From NCBI GenBank assembly GCA_934526015.1, contig CAKSZY010000001.1:62001-126000 (forward strand): a DNA stretch of 64,000 bases, read 5' to 3'. The stretch is from an uncultured Dokdonella sp. (GTDB lineage Bacteria; Pseudomonadota; Gammaproteobacteria; Xanthomonadales; Rhodanobacteraceae). Below the pieces are notes generated by a model, which saw only the letters and a list, made by a program, of their open reading frames with translations, made no database searches and had not been told where the DNA came from. The translations under genes were made by a program, and so were the position numbers. Within the stretch, counting starts at the first letter, position 1, and the number at the start of each line of letters is the position of its first letter. This document shows, piece after piece, positions 36,354 through 44,302 of the stretch.

Positions 36354-36747
36354 GGCCGCGCCTGCGGAGCCAGTTTTCTTCGTCGATCGCAGCCTCGGCG
36401 GCAAGTTCGTCGTCGAGGCGCTGCGCACGGCGGGCGCACAAGTGGTGGTTCACGACGATGTGCTGCCGCAGAACACGAAAGACGTGGAATGGCTGGCCGA
36501 AGCCGGCCGGCGCGGCTGGGTGGTGTTGACCAAGGACAGCGCCATCCGTCGCAACCCGCACGAGCGGACGATGTTCCGCGAAGCGCGCGTCCGCGTGTTC
36601 ACGCTGGCGCGCAAGGATCTGTCGGGGCCGGAAATGGCGGTGTTGTTCGCAGCCGCGCTCCCGGGCATGCGCAAGCGGGCGGTCACGATCCAGCCGCCGT
36701 TCGTGTTCAGCATTTCCCGCAGCGGGGATTTCAAGCGGCTGAACTGA
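36343..36747 (+). CDS. PIN-like domain toxin (VapC45/DUF5615-type), probable TTG start
   Basis: 134 residues. VFFVDRSLGGKFVVEALRTAGAQVVVHDD is a PIN-like first strand with acidic D15, and GWVVLTKDSAIRRN carries a second conserved acidic residue, the layout of toxin RNases with a reduced PIN fold. The only plausible start is TTG at 36343, inside the last codons of the DUF433 gene, so translation is coupled. Predicted activity is RNA cleavage restrained by the DUF433 partner; the target is unknown. The gene ends one base before the convergent hsdS stop. Confidence 0.75.
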   Translation: MPRKAAPAEPVFFVDRSLGGKFVVEALRTAGAQVVVHDDVLPQNTKDVEWLAEAGRRGWVVLTKDSAIRRNPHERTMFREARVRVFTLARKDLSGPEMAVLFAAALPGMRKRAVTIQPPFVFSISRSGDFKRLN

Positions 36748-36748
36748 G

Positions 36749-37915
36749 TCAGTGCGCGAACGCGCGGTGCAGCAGGGCGTCGAAGCTGGCCTGGGCCTTT
36801 TCCAGCGCGGCATTCTGCTGGTCCATGATGGCGCGGATGGCTTCAGTCTTCGCGGCGAACGCGTGTTGAAGCGCGATCGGCGGGACGACAACGGGAAACG
36901 CGCTCAACTGGGTCTTGTTGATGGAGGCAATGCCGGTCGTCTTCTTGGCCACCCGGAAGAAGTATGCCTTGCCGTAAGAACTTCCCGTCAAACAGTGCAG
37001 ATAGTCCGGAAGAACCTTTGTTCTGTCGCTCCGAACCTTGAAGATGTGGTTCTGGTGAACGCATTGTGGAATTTCGTCTTGCCACAAAGCGCCGCGACCA
37101 AGCTTGTCGGGATCTCCTCCCTCGGTCATGAGCAAGTCGCCTGGCTCGATCAGCAGCTTTTCGACTTCGTCTTTCTTGATCGCGATAGTCTTGATGTCAG
37201 CCAAGTCAAGATAGCCATCCTTGACGTTTGCGACGCGCATGTATGGCAGTTCGATGCTCTGGGCAGGATCGAGTTTGCGCCCCTTGGCCACGCCTGAAAT
37301 CACTTGCGAAACTTTGCTCAGATCAACTATCGGCCAACCCTTTGGATTGCTGGCCGGGTCGCCGAACATGTCGAAGAACAGAGCGGGGATGAGTTCGGCG
37401 GCCTTGCATCGGGCTTCGCGGCGCAGGCGCACGATGCCTTCGGCGCGGGAGAGCAGGTCGACGATGCGGTGTTGTTCGCCAAGTGACGGAAGCGGGATTT
37501 GCAAGCCGAGCAGGAAGTCCATGTCTGCGCGCGGCATGCGCGAGCCAGCTGTGCGCCCAACCACGGCTTGAACCGTCGATGGGCTGCGAAGGAAGTAAGC
37601 AAGATACCGACGATCAAGCCGCTCGTTCGGCAGCAAAGGCACAAGTTCGGTCGAACACTTGCCCTCGAATTCGGGCACGGCGACTTTGTTGAGATACGGG
37701 CGCAATTTGCCGTAGAGCACATGGCGCGTGTCGAAATGAAAGCTCACAGCGCGCGGGTCGTCAGGTGTCTTTGATAGATCACCGTCAATGAAGGCGCCGG
37801 TGTTCGGCTCGATGGATTCGAGGCCGATGTATTTCAGCTCAAGCCGTTCGCCAGGGCGAATCTGTTCGCGTGATTGAGAGCAAGTCTCTCGCAACGCACG
37901 AAGCCGAACGGTCAT
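36749..37915 (-). CDS. hsdS: Type I restriction-modification specificity subunit HsdS
   Basis: 388 residues. Two target-recognition domains are separated by helical conserved regions: the first ends with LPSLGEQHRIVDLLSRAEGIVRLR near residue 155, and the last is QHAFAAKTEAIRAIMDQQNAALEKAQASFDALLHRAFAH. Part of the second domain is markedly AT-rich (about 47% GC over 37021-37080 against roughly two thirds around), which is common in HsdS and in transferred DNA. It sets the DNA sequence recognised by the HsdM/HsdR complex. The ATG overlaps the hsdM stop (ATGA). Confidence 0.92.
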   Translation of the reverse strand: MTVRLRALRETCSQSREQIRPGERLELKYIGLESIEPNTGAFIDGDLSKTPDDPRAVSFHFDTRHVLYGKLRPYLNKVAVPEFEGKCSTELVPLLPNERLDRRYLAYFLRSPSTVQAVVGRTAGSRMPRADMDFLLGLQIPLPSLGEQHRIVDLLSRAEGIVRLRREARCKAAELIPALFFDMFGDPASNPKGWPIVDLSKVSQVISGVAKGRKLDPAQSIELPYMRVANVKDGYLDLADIKTIAIKKDEVEKLLIEPGDLLMTEGGDPDKLGRGALWQDEIPQCVHQNHIFKVRSDRTKVLPDYLHCLTGSSYGKAYFFRVAKKTTGIASINKTQLSAFPVVVPPIALQHAFAAKTEAIRAIMDQQNAALEKAQASFDALLHRAFAH

Positions 37916-39594
37916 GCCGCATCTTCCGCCAGCGCCGCGCGCAGCGCCTCCACCTCGCCGGCAATCTCCGCCTCCAGCGCCGCCAGTTCGTCCAGCAGTT
38001 CGCGCGGGTCGCGGTGTTCCACCTGCGCCGCGTTGAGCGGGCGGTAGCGGCTGGCGGAGAGGTTGAAGTCGTTGCTGCGCAGCTGGTCGGCGCTGGCGAA
38101 CCACCAGTGTTTCGTCCACTCCGGCGGCGCCTTCGGCGCCGGCCCCTCATCCGGCCTGTGGCCACCTTCTCTCCGCGTTGCGGAGAGAAGGAACGTCGAT
38201 TCCCACTCCGCCCAGCGGTCGTCGCGAGTGCGAAAGGCGTCGGCCAGGGCCGGCAGGTCATCGGCGTCGATCGGCTGGTCGTGGTTGGCGTCCAGCTTGT
38301 AGCCGTCGTTGTCCGCGTGCAGGAACAGCACCCGCCCGGTGCGCCCGCCCTTGCGGAAGAACAGCGCCGAGGTCTTGACCCCCGAATACGGCTGGAACAC
38401 GCCGCCGGGGAACGACAGCACGGCTTCGACCGTGTTGTTTTCCACCAGCAGGCGGCGGATTTCCTTGTGCGCGCCGGTGCTGCCGAACAGCACGCCCTCG
38501 GGCACGATCACCCCGCAACGGCCGCCGTCGTGCAGGCTGTCCAGCATGTATTTCAGGAACAGGAGTTCGGTGGCGCCGCTGTTGCCCACCTTCACCTCTT
38601 CGACGATGCGGTCGCGGTCCACGCGGCCGGAGAACGGCGGGTTGGCCAGCACCACGTCGTAGCCGTCGGGCAGACCCAGGTCGGCGCGCTGCTGCGCGTC
38701 CAACGTGCTGGTCAGCGCGTTGCGGCGCAGGATGCGCACATTGGGCAGGCCGCGCAGGGTCAGGTTCATCGTCGCCAGCCGCACCATCTTCGGATCGACG
38801 TCGTTACCGTAAAACGTGCGGTTGCCCAACTGGCTCTGCTGCGCCTGGCTGAGCCGATCGCCCAGGCCGCGGCGCTGCGGCTTGCCGTCGGCTTCCACGG
38901 TTTCGATCGCAGCGTCCGAGGAATTCGTCAGGCGGATGTGGTTGTACGCAGCGGCAAGGAAGCCGCCGGTGCCGGCCGCCGGGTCGTATACCGTTTCACC
39001 GATCTTCGGGTCGACCATCTCCACGATGGCGCGAATGATGTGGCGCGGGGTGCGGAACTGGCCCAGTTCGCCGGCCTGCTTGATCTGGCGCAGCACGTGC
39101 TCGAACAGGTCGCCCTTGGTGTCGGCATCGGCCTCGTCCAGGCGCAGCGCGTCCACGTCGGAGACCACCTTGCTCAGCACGGCCGGCTCGTCGATGCCAA
39201 GGCGGGCGCCGTCCATGAAGTTCACCGCGCTGTCGGCGGCGACCTCGGCGAAGAACGGGAACACCTCGTCGCGGACGAAGCGGACCAGGTTCTCGCCGGA
39301 CAGGCCGCGCGCCCAAAGCGACCAGCGCAGACGCTCGGCGGGAATGGTGGCGTCGCCCTTGTTCGGTGCGTTGAGCGGATTGCGCAGGGTCCAGTCGCCG
39401 GCAAACAGGCTGCTGTGGGCTTGCTTCATCACTCGTGCGCGGGCGGCGTTCTGGCGGTCGATGCCTTCGATCAGGTAGAAGAAGAACAGGAAGGCCAGTT
39501 GCTCGGCGTTGCTGACCGGGTCGGGGTAGCCGCCGCCGAAGAGGTCGTCGCGGATGCGATCCACCTTCTGGCGGAGTTCGGGGGTCATCGGCAT
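37912..39594 (-). CDS. hsdM: Type I restriction-modification methyltransferase subunit HsdM
   Basis: 560 residues. The N-terminal helical HsdM domain is followed by the N6-adenine methyltransferase core: DPAAGTGGFL (204-213, AdoMet site) and NPPF (318-321, catalytic). The protein methylates adenine at the site read by HsdS. Residues about 467-492 (TFLLSATRREGGHRPDEGPA) form an insert not expected between the WAEWES and WTKHWWFASAD segments, encoded by a palindromic element described separately. The reading frame is kept, so the gene may still work. It starts 10 bases after hsdR. Confidence 0.92.
   Translation of the reverse strand: MPMTPELRQKVDRIRDDLFGGGYPDPVSNAEQLAFLFFFYLIEGIDRQNAARARVMKQAHSSLFAGDWTLRNPLNAPNKGDATIPAERLRWSLWARGLSGENLVRFVRDEVFPFFAEVAADSAVNFMDGARLGIDEPAVLSKVVSDVDALRLDEADADTKGDLFEHVLRQIKQAGELGQFRTPRHIIRAIVEMVDPKIGETVYDPAAGTGGFLAAAYNHIRLTNSSDAAIETVEADGKPQRRGLGDRLSQAQQSQLGNRTFYGNDVDPKMVRLATMNLTLRGLPNVRILRRNALTSTLDAQQRADLGLPDGYDVVLANPPFSGRVDRDRIVEEVKVGNSGATELLFLKYMLDSLHDGGRCGVIVPEGVLFGSTGAHKEIRRLLVENNTVEAVLSFPGGVFQPYSGVKTSALFFRKGGRTGRVLFLHADNDGYKLDANHDQPIDADDLPALADAFRTRDDRWAEWESTFLLSATRREGGHRPDEGPAPKAPPEWTKHWWFASADQLRSNDFNLSASRYRPLNAAQVEHRDPRELLDELAALEAEIAGEVEALRAALAEDAA
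38126..38191. repeat. Palindromic repeat-type element inserted in frame in hsdM
   Basis: CCTTCTCTCCGC (38165-38176) and GCGGAGAGAAGG (38180-38191) form a perfect 12-bp stem with a 3-base loop; beside it, 38126-38141 includes a second hairpin, GGCGCC-TTC-GGCGCC. The layout CCCCTCATCCGG...CACCTTCTC...GAGAAGG is that of short intergenic palindromic repeats seen in several proteobacteria. Here it lies inside a coding region. Confidence 0.7.
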
Positions 39595-39604
39595 GGTGGG
39601 GAAC

Positions 39605-41746
39605 CTACTGCGGGGAAGTGGAGGCGCTGTCGCCGAACCGCCCTGAATCCGGCGCTTCCGGCGAGAACACGGCCGATGCCAGGCTGGACATCATCTGCTC
39701 CAGCGCATTTGCGCCGCCGAACAGGCGGGCCGCAGCAGACTGACCACCGAGGGCGACGAATGCCTGAAAGACGTCCAGATGGTCGGCGCTGAAGTCGTCC
39801 AGCGTATCCGCATTGGCGCGCAAGGTGTTTCCGATCAGGCGCAGCCAGCGCAGTTGCTCGGGGTCGAACCGGGCTTCGCGCGGCAGCAGCCAGGATTCGA
39901 ATCGGGCACCCACAGTCTGGGCCCGCGCCTCGACGTCTTCGGGTTGGACCAGGTTGCCGTCGGCATCCATCGTCACCCAGGCGCGGGTATCCGGGCGGAT
40001 CTGATCGTCGATGTCCAACGACAGCAGGCGACGTGGTTGCTGCGCGCGCAGTCTGGGTTCGGATGTGCGTTCCGGTCCGCCTTGAATCAGCTCGTCGTCG
40101 TCTTCCAGGTCATCGCAGACGCCGACGAAATCGAACATCGTGAACATCGCCTTGCCCGGCGCCTTGCGTGCGCCACGCCCGCGCATCTGCCGGTAGAGGA
40201 TCGCCGATCGGGTGTAGCGGGCGAACACCAGGTTCTGCAGTTCCGGGAAGTCGAAGCCGGTGTCCAGCATGTTCACCGAAACGAGGATTTGCGGAAATTT
40301 TTCCTTCTTGAATGCCCTGATCCTGGCCATTCCGTCACGGGTGTCGTCGCTGCCTGTATCCGATACCACGTAGTCCGCGTAGCGGACGGCAGGATGCGGC
40401 TTTTCATCGGCAAACACCTCGTCGAACAGGCGCGCCAGGGTCTCGGCGTGGCGCCTGGTCACGGCGAACACGATGGTCTTGCCGGGCACCGGCTTGCGCT
40501 GGATGCCCTTTGCATCGAGGTAGCCGTTGCGCATGACGTCGCGGAACTCGCGAACCATGGCGCGATTGCGCTCGGGGATGGTGAAGCGGCGCTCCAGTGA
40601 AGTCGGGTCCACGAAGATGAAGTCGGCTTCGCCAAACGCTTCGCGCAGTTCCGTGGCTGTGGCTTCGTCCATCGCCGACCAGTCCAGTTCGTCCTTCCTG
40701 ACTTCAAAACCGCCTTCGCTCGCCGTCTTGAAGGTCTTCGCCTTGTAGATCTGGTACGGCACCAGCACGCCATCGCGAACTGCGTCGCGGATGCCGTAGC
40801 TGAAAGTGGGTCGATCCACGCCGAAGAAACGCAACGTGTCGCGCACGAAGGCCTTGTCGTCCTCGGCCGTGGCTTCGTCCGTAACGCAGGGGGTGGCGGT
40901 CAGGCCCAACTGGATGCCGTCGAAGTGGCGCAGCACGCCCGACCATTGGCCGTAGATGCTGCGATGGCATTCATCGGTGATGATCAGGTCGAAGTAGCCT
41001 GCGGAGTAGTCGCGATAGATGTTCACCATGCTCTGCAAGGTGGCAATGGTGATCCGCTTGGCATCGTCGAAGCGGCGCCCGGCGCGCAGCACGTAGCAGG
41101 GCAGGTCACGCAGATGTTCGTTGAAGTTGTCCTCGGTCTGACCGGCCAGCGTGATCCGGTCGACCAGGAACAGCACGCGGGTCGCCGCATTCGCCTCGAA
41201 CATGCGCTTGATGAACGCCGCGGCCGTGCGTGTCTTGCCGGTGCCGGTGGCCATTTCCACCAGCAGACTGCGCCGGCCCAGTTGGATTTCGCGGCACAGC
41301 GCGTCGATGCAGGCCAATTGGTAGTCGCGGCCGGCAATGCGCTTGTCGACGGGTACGGACAGCAAATCCTTGCGCTGCACGGCGGTGGCGGTGCGGCGTT
41401 CCAGGTCGGCCTGGCCGTAGAAGGTGCTGACCAGGCGCGGATGGGCTTCGCTGCGCCAGTCCCAGAACCAGATTTCGCGGCCATTGGCGAGGAAGACGAA
41501 GGGCACGCCGGCCTGTTCCGCATAGCGCCGGGCCTGCTCGGCAGCCGTCGGTGCGTGGATGCTGCTGCGCTTGGCTTCCACCACCGCCAGCCCGCGCCCG
41601 TTGCGGTCGCACAGCAGATAGTCGGCCTTGGTGCCGTCGGCCAGCGGATACTCGAAGCGGACGCTGGCGCCATCGCTGATCCTCCAACCGGCATCGCCGA
41701 GTTGGGCGTCGATGATCGTCCGCGAAAATGCCTCGTTCGTCGCCAT
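39605..41746 (-). CDS. hsdR: Type I restriction enzyme R subunit (short HsdR / DEAD-box helicase-nuclease)
   Basis: 713 residues. The N-terminal PD-(D/E)xK nuclease is seen as ADYLLCD (Asp42) and VVEAKRS (Glu57, Lys59). The SF2 helicase motor has MATGTGKT (165-172) and DECHRS (258-263), plus QMRGRGAR (motif VI). At 713 residues it is shorter than canonical HsdR (about 1000), matching the compact R subunits found with short hsdM. In the complex it translocates and cuts unmodified DNA. The gene order R-M-S on one strand, with tiny gaps, makes one operon. Confidence 0.9.
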   Translation of the reverse strand: MATNEAFSRTIIDAQLGDAGWRISDGASVRFEYPLADGTKADYLLCDRNGRGLAVVEAKRSSIHAPTAAEQARRYAEQAGVPFVFLANGREIWFWDWRSEAHPRLVSTFYGQADLERRTATAVQRKDLLSVPVDKRIAGRDYQLACIDALCREIQLGRRSLLVEMATGTGKTRTAAAFIKRMFEANAATRVLFLVDRITLAGQTEDNFNEHLRDLPCYVLRAGRRFDDAKRITIATLQSMVNIYRDYSAGYFDLIITDECHRSIYGQWSGVLRHFDGIQLGLTATPCVTDEATAEDDKAFVRDTLRFFGVDRPTFSYGIRDAVRDGVLVPYQIYKAKTFKTASEGGFEVRKDELDWSAMDEATATELREAFGEADFIFVDPTSLERRFTIPERNRAMVREFRDVMRNGYLDAKGIQRKPVPGKTIVFAVTRRHAETLARLFDEVFADEKPHPAVRYADYVVSDTGSDDTRDGMARIRAFKKEKFPQILVSVNMLDTGFDFPELQNLVFARYTRSAILYRQMRGRGARKAPGKAMFTMFDFVGVCDDLEDDDELIQGGPERTSEPRLRAQQPRRLLSLDIDDQIRPDTRAWVTMDADGNLVQPEDVEARAQTVGARFESWLLPREARFDPEQLRWLRLIGNTLRANADTLDDFSADHLDVFQAFVALGGQSAAARLFGGANALEQMMSSLASAVFSPEAPDSGRFGDSASTSPQ

Positions 41747-41971
41747 GGGGTCCCCTTGCCGCCCAAGGATAGTGCAGCCATGGCGGCGGCTGAACCCGGG
41801 GCGAAACCACCATGCAGGATTTTCTCGATCAGCCTGCCTTGCGGCGAATCATGGTGGGCACCGCGCGCTGCGCAGGGCTGTGCCCGCGCATCGCTGCTTT
41901 GTGCCCGATACTCGACTTGTGCCGGGCGTTTCCGCTACCGTCATGCCGATCCGACGGGCCGGAGCGAGTTC

Positions 41972-42481
41972 GTGTCATCCCAGCATCCTGCCGATGACGG
42001 CCAGTTGCATCGACTGGCCCAAGGCATCGCCGAACTACTTGTCTCCAGAGGCCTTTCGATCGTCGCTGCCGAATCGTGCACGGGTGGCTGGATCGCCAAG
42101 GTGCTGACCGACATCGCCGGCAGCTCCAGCTGGTTCGAGTGCGGCGTGGTCGCCTACAGCTACGAGGCCAAGGAGGCCTTGCTCGGCGTGCAACCGCAGA
42201 CGCTCGAGCGCACCGGCGCGGTCAGCCAGGAGACCTGCGTGGAGATGGTTTCCGGCGCGCTCGCGCGGTATGGCGCGACGGTCGCCGTGGCGGTCACCGG
42301 CATCGCCGGGCCGACCGGCGCCACGCCCGGCAAGCCGGTCGGCACGGTATGGATCGGCTGGAAGCGTCGTGGCGGCTATGCGCACGCGGAACTGTTCCAT
42401 TTCGAGGGCGATCGCGAAGCCGTGCGCCGGCAGACGGTCGCCGCCGCGCTGGAAGGCGTGCGGCGAATTCTTACAAGCTGA
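41972..42481 (+). CDS. pncC: Nicotinamide-nucleotide amidase PncC / CinA C-terminal-domain protein
   Basis: 169 residues. [46 protein letters not shown] is the CinA-C signature; [23 protein letters not shown] follows. The protein is the stand-alone amidase domain without the N-terminal MoaB-like part of CinA. It converts nicotinamide mononucleotide to nicotinic acid mononucleotide in NAD salvage. The start is the GTG at 41972, seven bases after GGAG (41961-41964). It precedes recA by 124 bases, the arrangement seen in many gammaproteobacteria. Confidence 0.92.
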   Translation: MSSQHPADDGQLHRLAQGIAELLVSRGLSIVAAESCTGGWIAKVLTDIAGSSSWFECGVVAYSYEAKEALLGVQPQTLERTGAVSQETCVEMVSGALARYGATVAVAVTGIAGPTGATPGKPVGTVWIGWKRRGGYAHAELFHFEGDREAVRRQTVAAALEGVRRILTS

Positions 42482-42518
42482 CGCGGCGATCGCCGCTGGT
42501 CGCTCCGCGACCGTATGG

Positions 42519-42524
42519 GATAAT
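42519..42524 (+). promoter_or_regulatory. Candidate -10 element for recA
   Basis: GATAAT lies within GGGATAATCCC, an 11-base palindrome, 82 bases before the recA ATG. The matching -35 (CTGGTC) is weak. No E. coli-type or Xanthomonas-type LexA box is seen nearby. Confidence 0.35.
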
Positions 42525-42605
42525 CCCGCCCATGTCGCCGCCGGGTCTCAATCGCTGAGAACCCGGCGCGCCAGCCTCCGCCGACTTTCAACCAAGGTGA
42601 CCCCG

Positions 42606-43637
42606 ATGGACGACAACAAGCGCCGCGCGCTTTCCTCCGCGCTTTCGCAGATCGAGAAGCAGTTCGGCAAGGGCGCGGTCATGCGCATGGGCGACAAGAC
42701 CGGGGAGGCGATCGAGACGGTCTCGACCGGGTCCCTCGGCCTGGACATCGCCCTCGGCATCGGCGGCCTTCCGCGCGGCCGCGTGGTCGAGATCTACGGC
42801 CCGGAGTCCTCCGGCAAGACCACCCTGACCCTGCAGGTCATCGCGGCCTGCCAGCGCGCCGGCGGCACCGCCGCCTTCGTCGACGCAGAGCACGCGCTCG
42901 ATCCGACCTATGCCGAAAAGCTCGGCGTCAAGGTCGACGACCTGCTCGTTTCGCAGCCCGACACCGGCGAGCAGGCACTCGAGATCGCCGACATGCTGGT
43001 GCGCTCGAACGCCGTCGACGTGGTCGTGGTCGACTCGGTCGCAGCGCTGACGCCGAAGGCCGAGATCGAGGGCGAAATGGGCGATTCGCACGTCGGCCTG
43101 CAGGCCCGCCTGATGAGCCAGGCACTGCGCAAGCTGACCGCCAACATCAAGAAGTCCGGCTGCCTCGTCATCTTCATCAACCAGATCCGCATGAAGATCG
43201 GCGTCATGTTCGGCAATCCGGAGACGACCACCGGCGGCAATGCGCTGAAGTTCTATGCCTCGGTCCGCCTCGACATCCGCCGTATCGGCGCGGTCAAGCG
43301 CGGCGACGAGGTGATCGGCTCGGAGACGCGCGTCAAGGTGGTCAAGAACAAGGTCGCGCCGCCGTTCCGCCAGGCCGAGTTCGAGATCCTCTACGGCGAG
43401 GGCACCTCGCGCGAGGGCGAACTGATCGAACTCGGCGTGCTGCACAATCTGGTGGACAAGTCCGGCGCCTGGTACAGCTACAAGGGCGACCGCATCGGCC
43501 AGGGCAAGGACAACGTGCGCCAGTACCTCAAGGAGCATCCCGAAATCGCCAACGAGATCGATGCGGCGCTGCGCGAGAAGCTGCTGGTCAAGGGCGGCAC
43601 CTCGCCGCTGCCGGCCGTCGAGGCCGAAGAGGCCTGA
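42606..43637 (+). CDS. recA: Recombinase A
   Basis: 343 residues, full-length. [13 protein letters not shown] (Walker A), the DNA-binding loops L1 and L2 ([16 protein letters not shown]) and the conserved C-terminal domain are intact. RecA promotes strand exchange and, in SOS, activates LexA self-cleavage. AAGGTGA five bases before the ATG is a good ribosome site. It sits in the order pncC-recA-recX. A hairpin is present in the gap to recX. Confidence 0.98.
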   Translation: MDDNKRRALSSALSQIEKQFGKGAVMRMGDKTGEAIETVSTGSLGLDIALGIGGLPRGRVVEIYGPESSGKTTLTLQVIAACQRAGGTAAFVDAEHALDPTYAEKLGVKVDDLLVSQPDTGEQALEIADMLVRSNAVDVVVVDSVAALTPKAEIEGEMGDSHVGLQARLMSQALRKLTANIKKSGCLVIFINQIRMKIGVMFGNPETTTGGNALKFYASVRLDIRRIGAVKRGDEVIGSETRVKVVKNKVAPPFRQAEFEILYGEGTSREGELIELGVLHNLVDKSGAWYSYKGDRIGQGKDNVRQYLKEHPEIANEIDAALREKLLVKGGTSPLPAVEAEEA

Positions 43638-43683
43638 GCGGGTCTTGATGGAACGGACCGGATGAACGTCGGAACTGCCGTCG

Positions 43684-43708
43684 CCTTCCCCTGCGCAGCG
43701 GGGGAAGG
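43684..43708. repeat. Hairpin between recA and recX
   Basis: CCTTCCCC (43684-43691) pairs with GGGGAAGG (43701-43708) around a short G/C loop. No T tract follows, so it is not a canonical terminator. It resembles the CCTTC...GAAGG arms of the element inside hsdM and may be a member of the same repeat family or a readthrough hairpin limiting recX expression. Confidence 0.55.
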
Positions 43709-43752
43709 TACGGCAGAGCTCGTCCCGGTGAGGTGATGTCCATCCCCTGCCC

Positions 43753-44241
43753 ATGCGCCCGCCCAAGCCACCGCGCCCGAAACCCGATGCCTTGAACAAG
43801 GCGGTGGGCCTGCTCGCCCGCCGCGAGCAGTCGCGGCGCGAACTCACGGACAAGCTCAAACGCAGCGGCTATGCACGTGACGAGGTCGATGCGGCCGTCG
43901 GGACCGTGGTCGACAGGGGTTACCAGGACGACACCCGCTTCGCCGGGGTACTCGCCCGCAGCCGCGCCGCCGCCGGCTACGGTCCACGGCGCATCGCCGC
44001 CGAACTGAAATCCCATGGGCTCAAGGCCGAGGCGATTGCCGCGGCCCTGGCCGGCGTCGATGGCGACTGGCAGGCCAGCGCCCGTCGCCAGCTCGAGCGC
44101 CACTATGGCCGCAAGCCGGCTGCCGATGCCGCCGAACGCGCCCGCCGCGCCGGCTTTCTCTTGCGCCGCGGCTTCGATGCCGCCACAGTGAGCGCCCTCA
44201 CGCGCGCCGAATGCGGCGATCCGGACGACGGCTTCGATTGA
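43753..44241 (+). CDS. recX: Regulatory protein RecX
   Basis: 162 residues. The three-helix RecX repeats are visible: [57 protein letters not shown] and [17 protein letters not shown]. RecX binds the RecA filament and limits its activity. The terminal DPDDGFD acidic tail is present. It lies 115 bases after recA and 61 bases before alaS, all on the same strand. Confidence 0.93.
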   Translation: MRPPKPPRPKPDALNKAVGLLARREQSRRELTDKLKRSGYARDEVDAAVGTVVDRGYQDDTRFAGVLARSRAAAGYGPRRIAAELKSHGLKAEAIAAALAGVDGDWQASARRQLERHYGRKPAADAAERARRAGFLLRRGFDAATVSALTRAECGDPDDGFD

Positions 44242-44302
44242 GAAGCGGCTGTCGCGGGCGCATTTCGGCCGTGCCCGCCGTTCCCGCAGACAGCCCGATT
44301 CC

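Noticed and set aside
42482..42605. LexA (SOS) box upstream of recA
   Set aside because: Neither CTG-N10-CAG nor the TTAGTA...TACTAA form is visible; only a GGGATAATCCC palindrome around a -10-like element is present.
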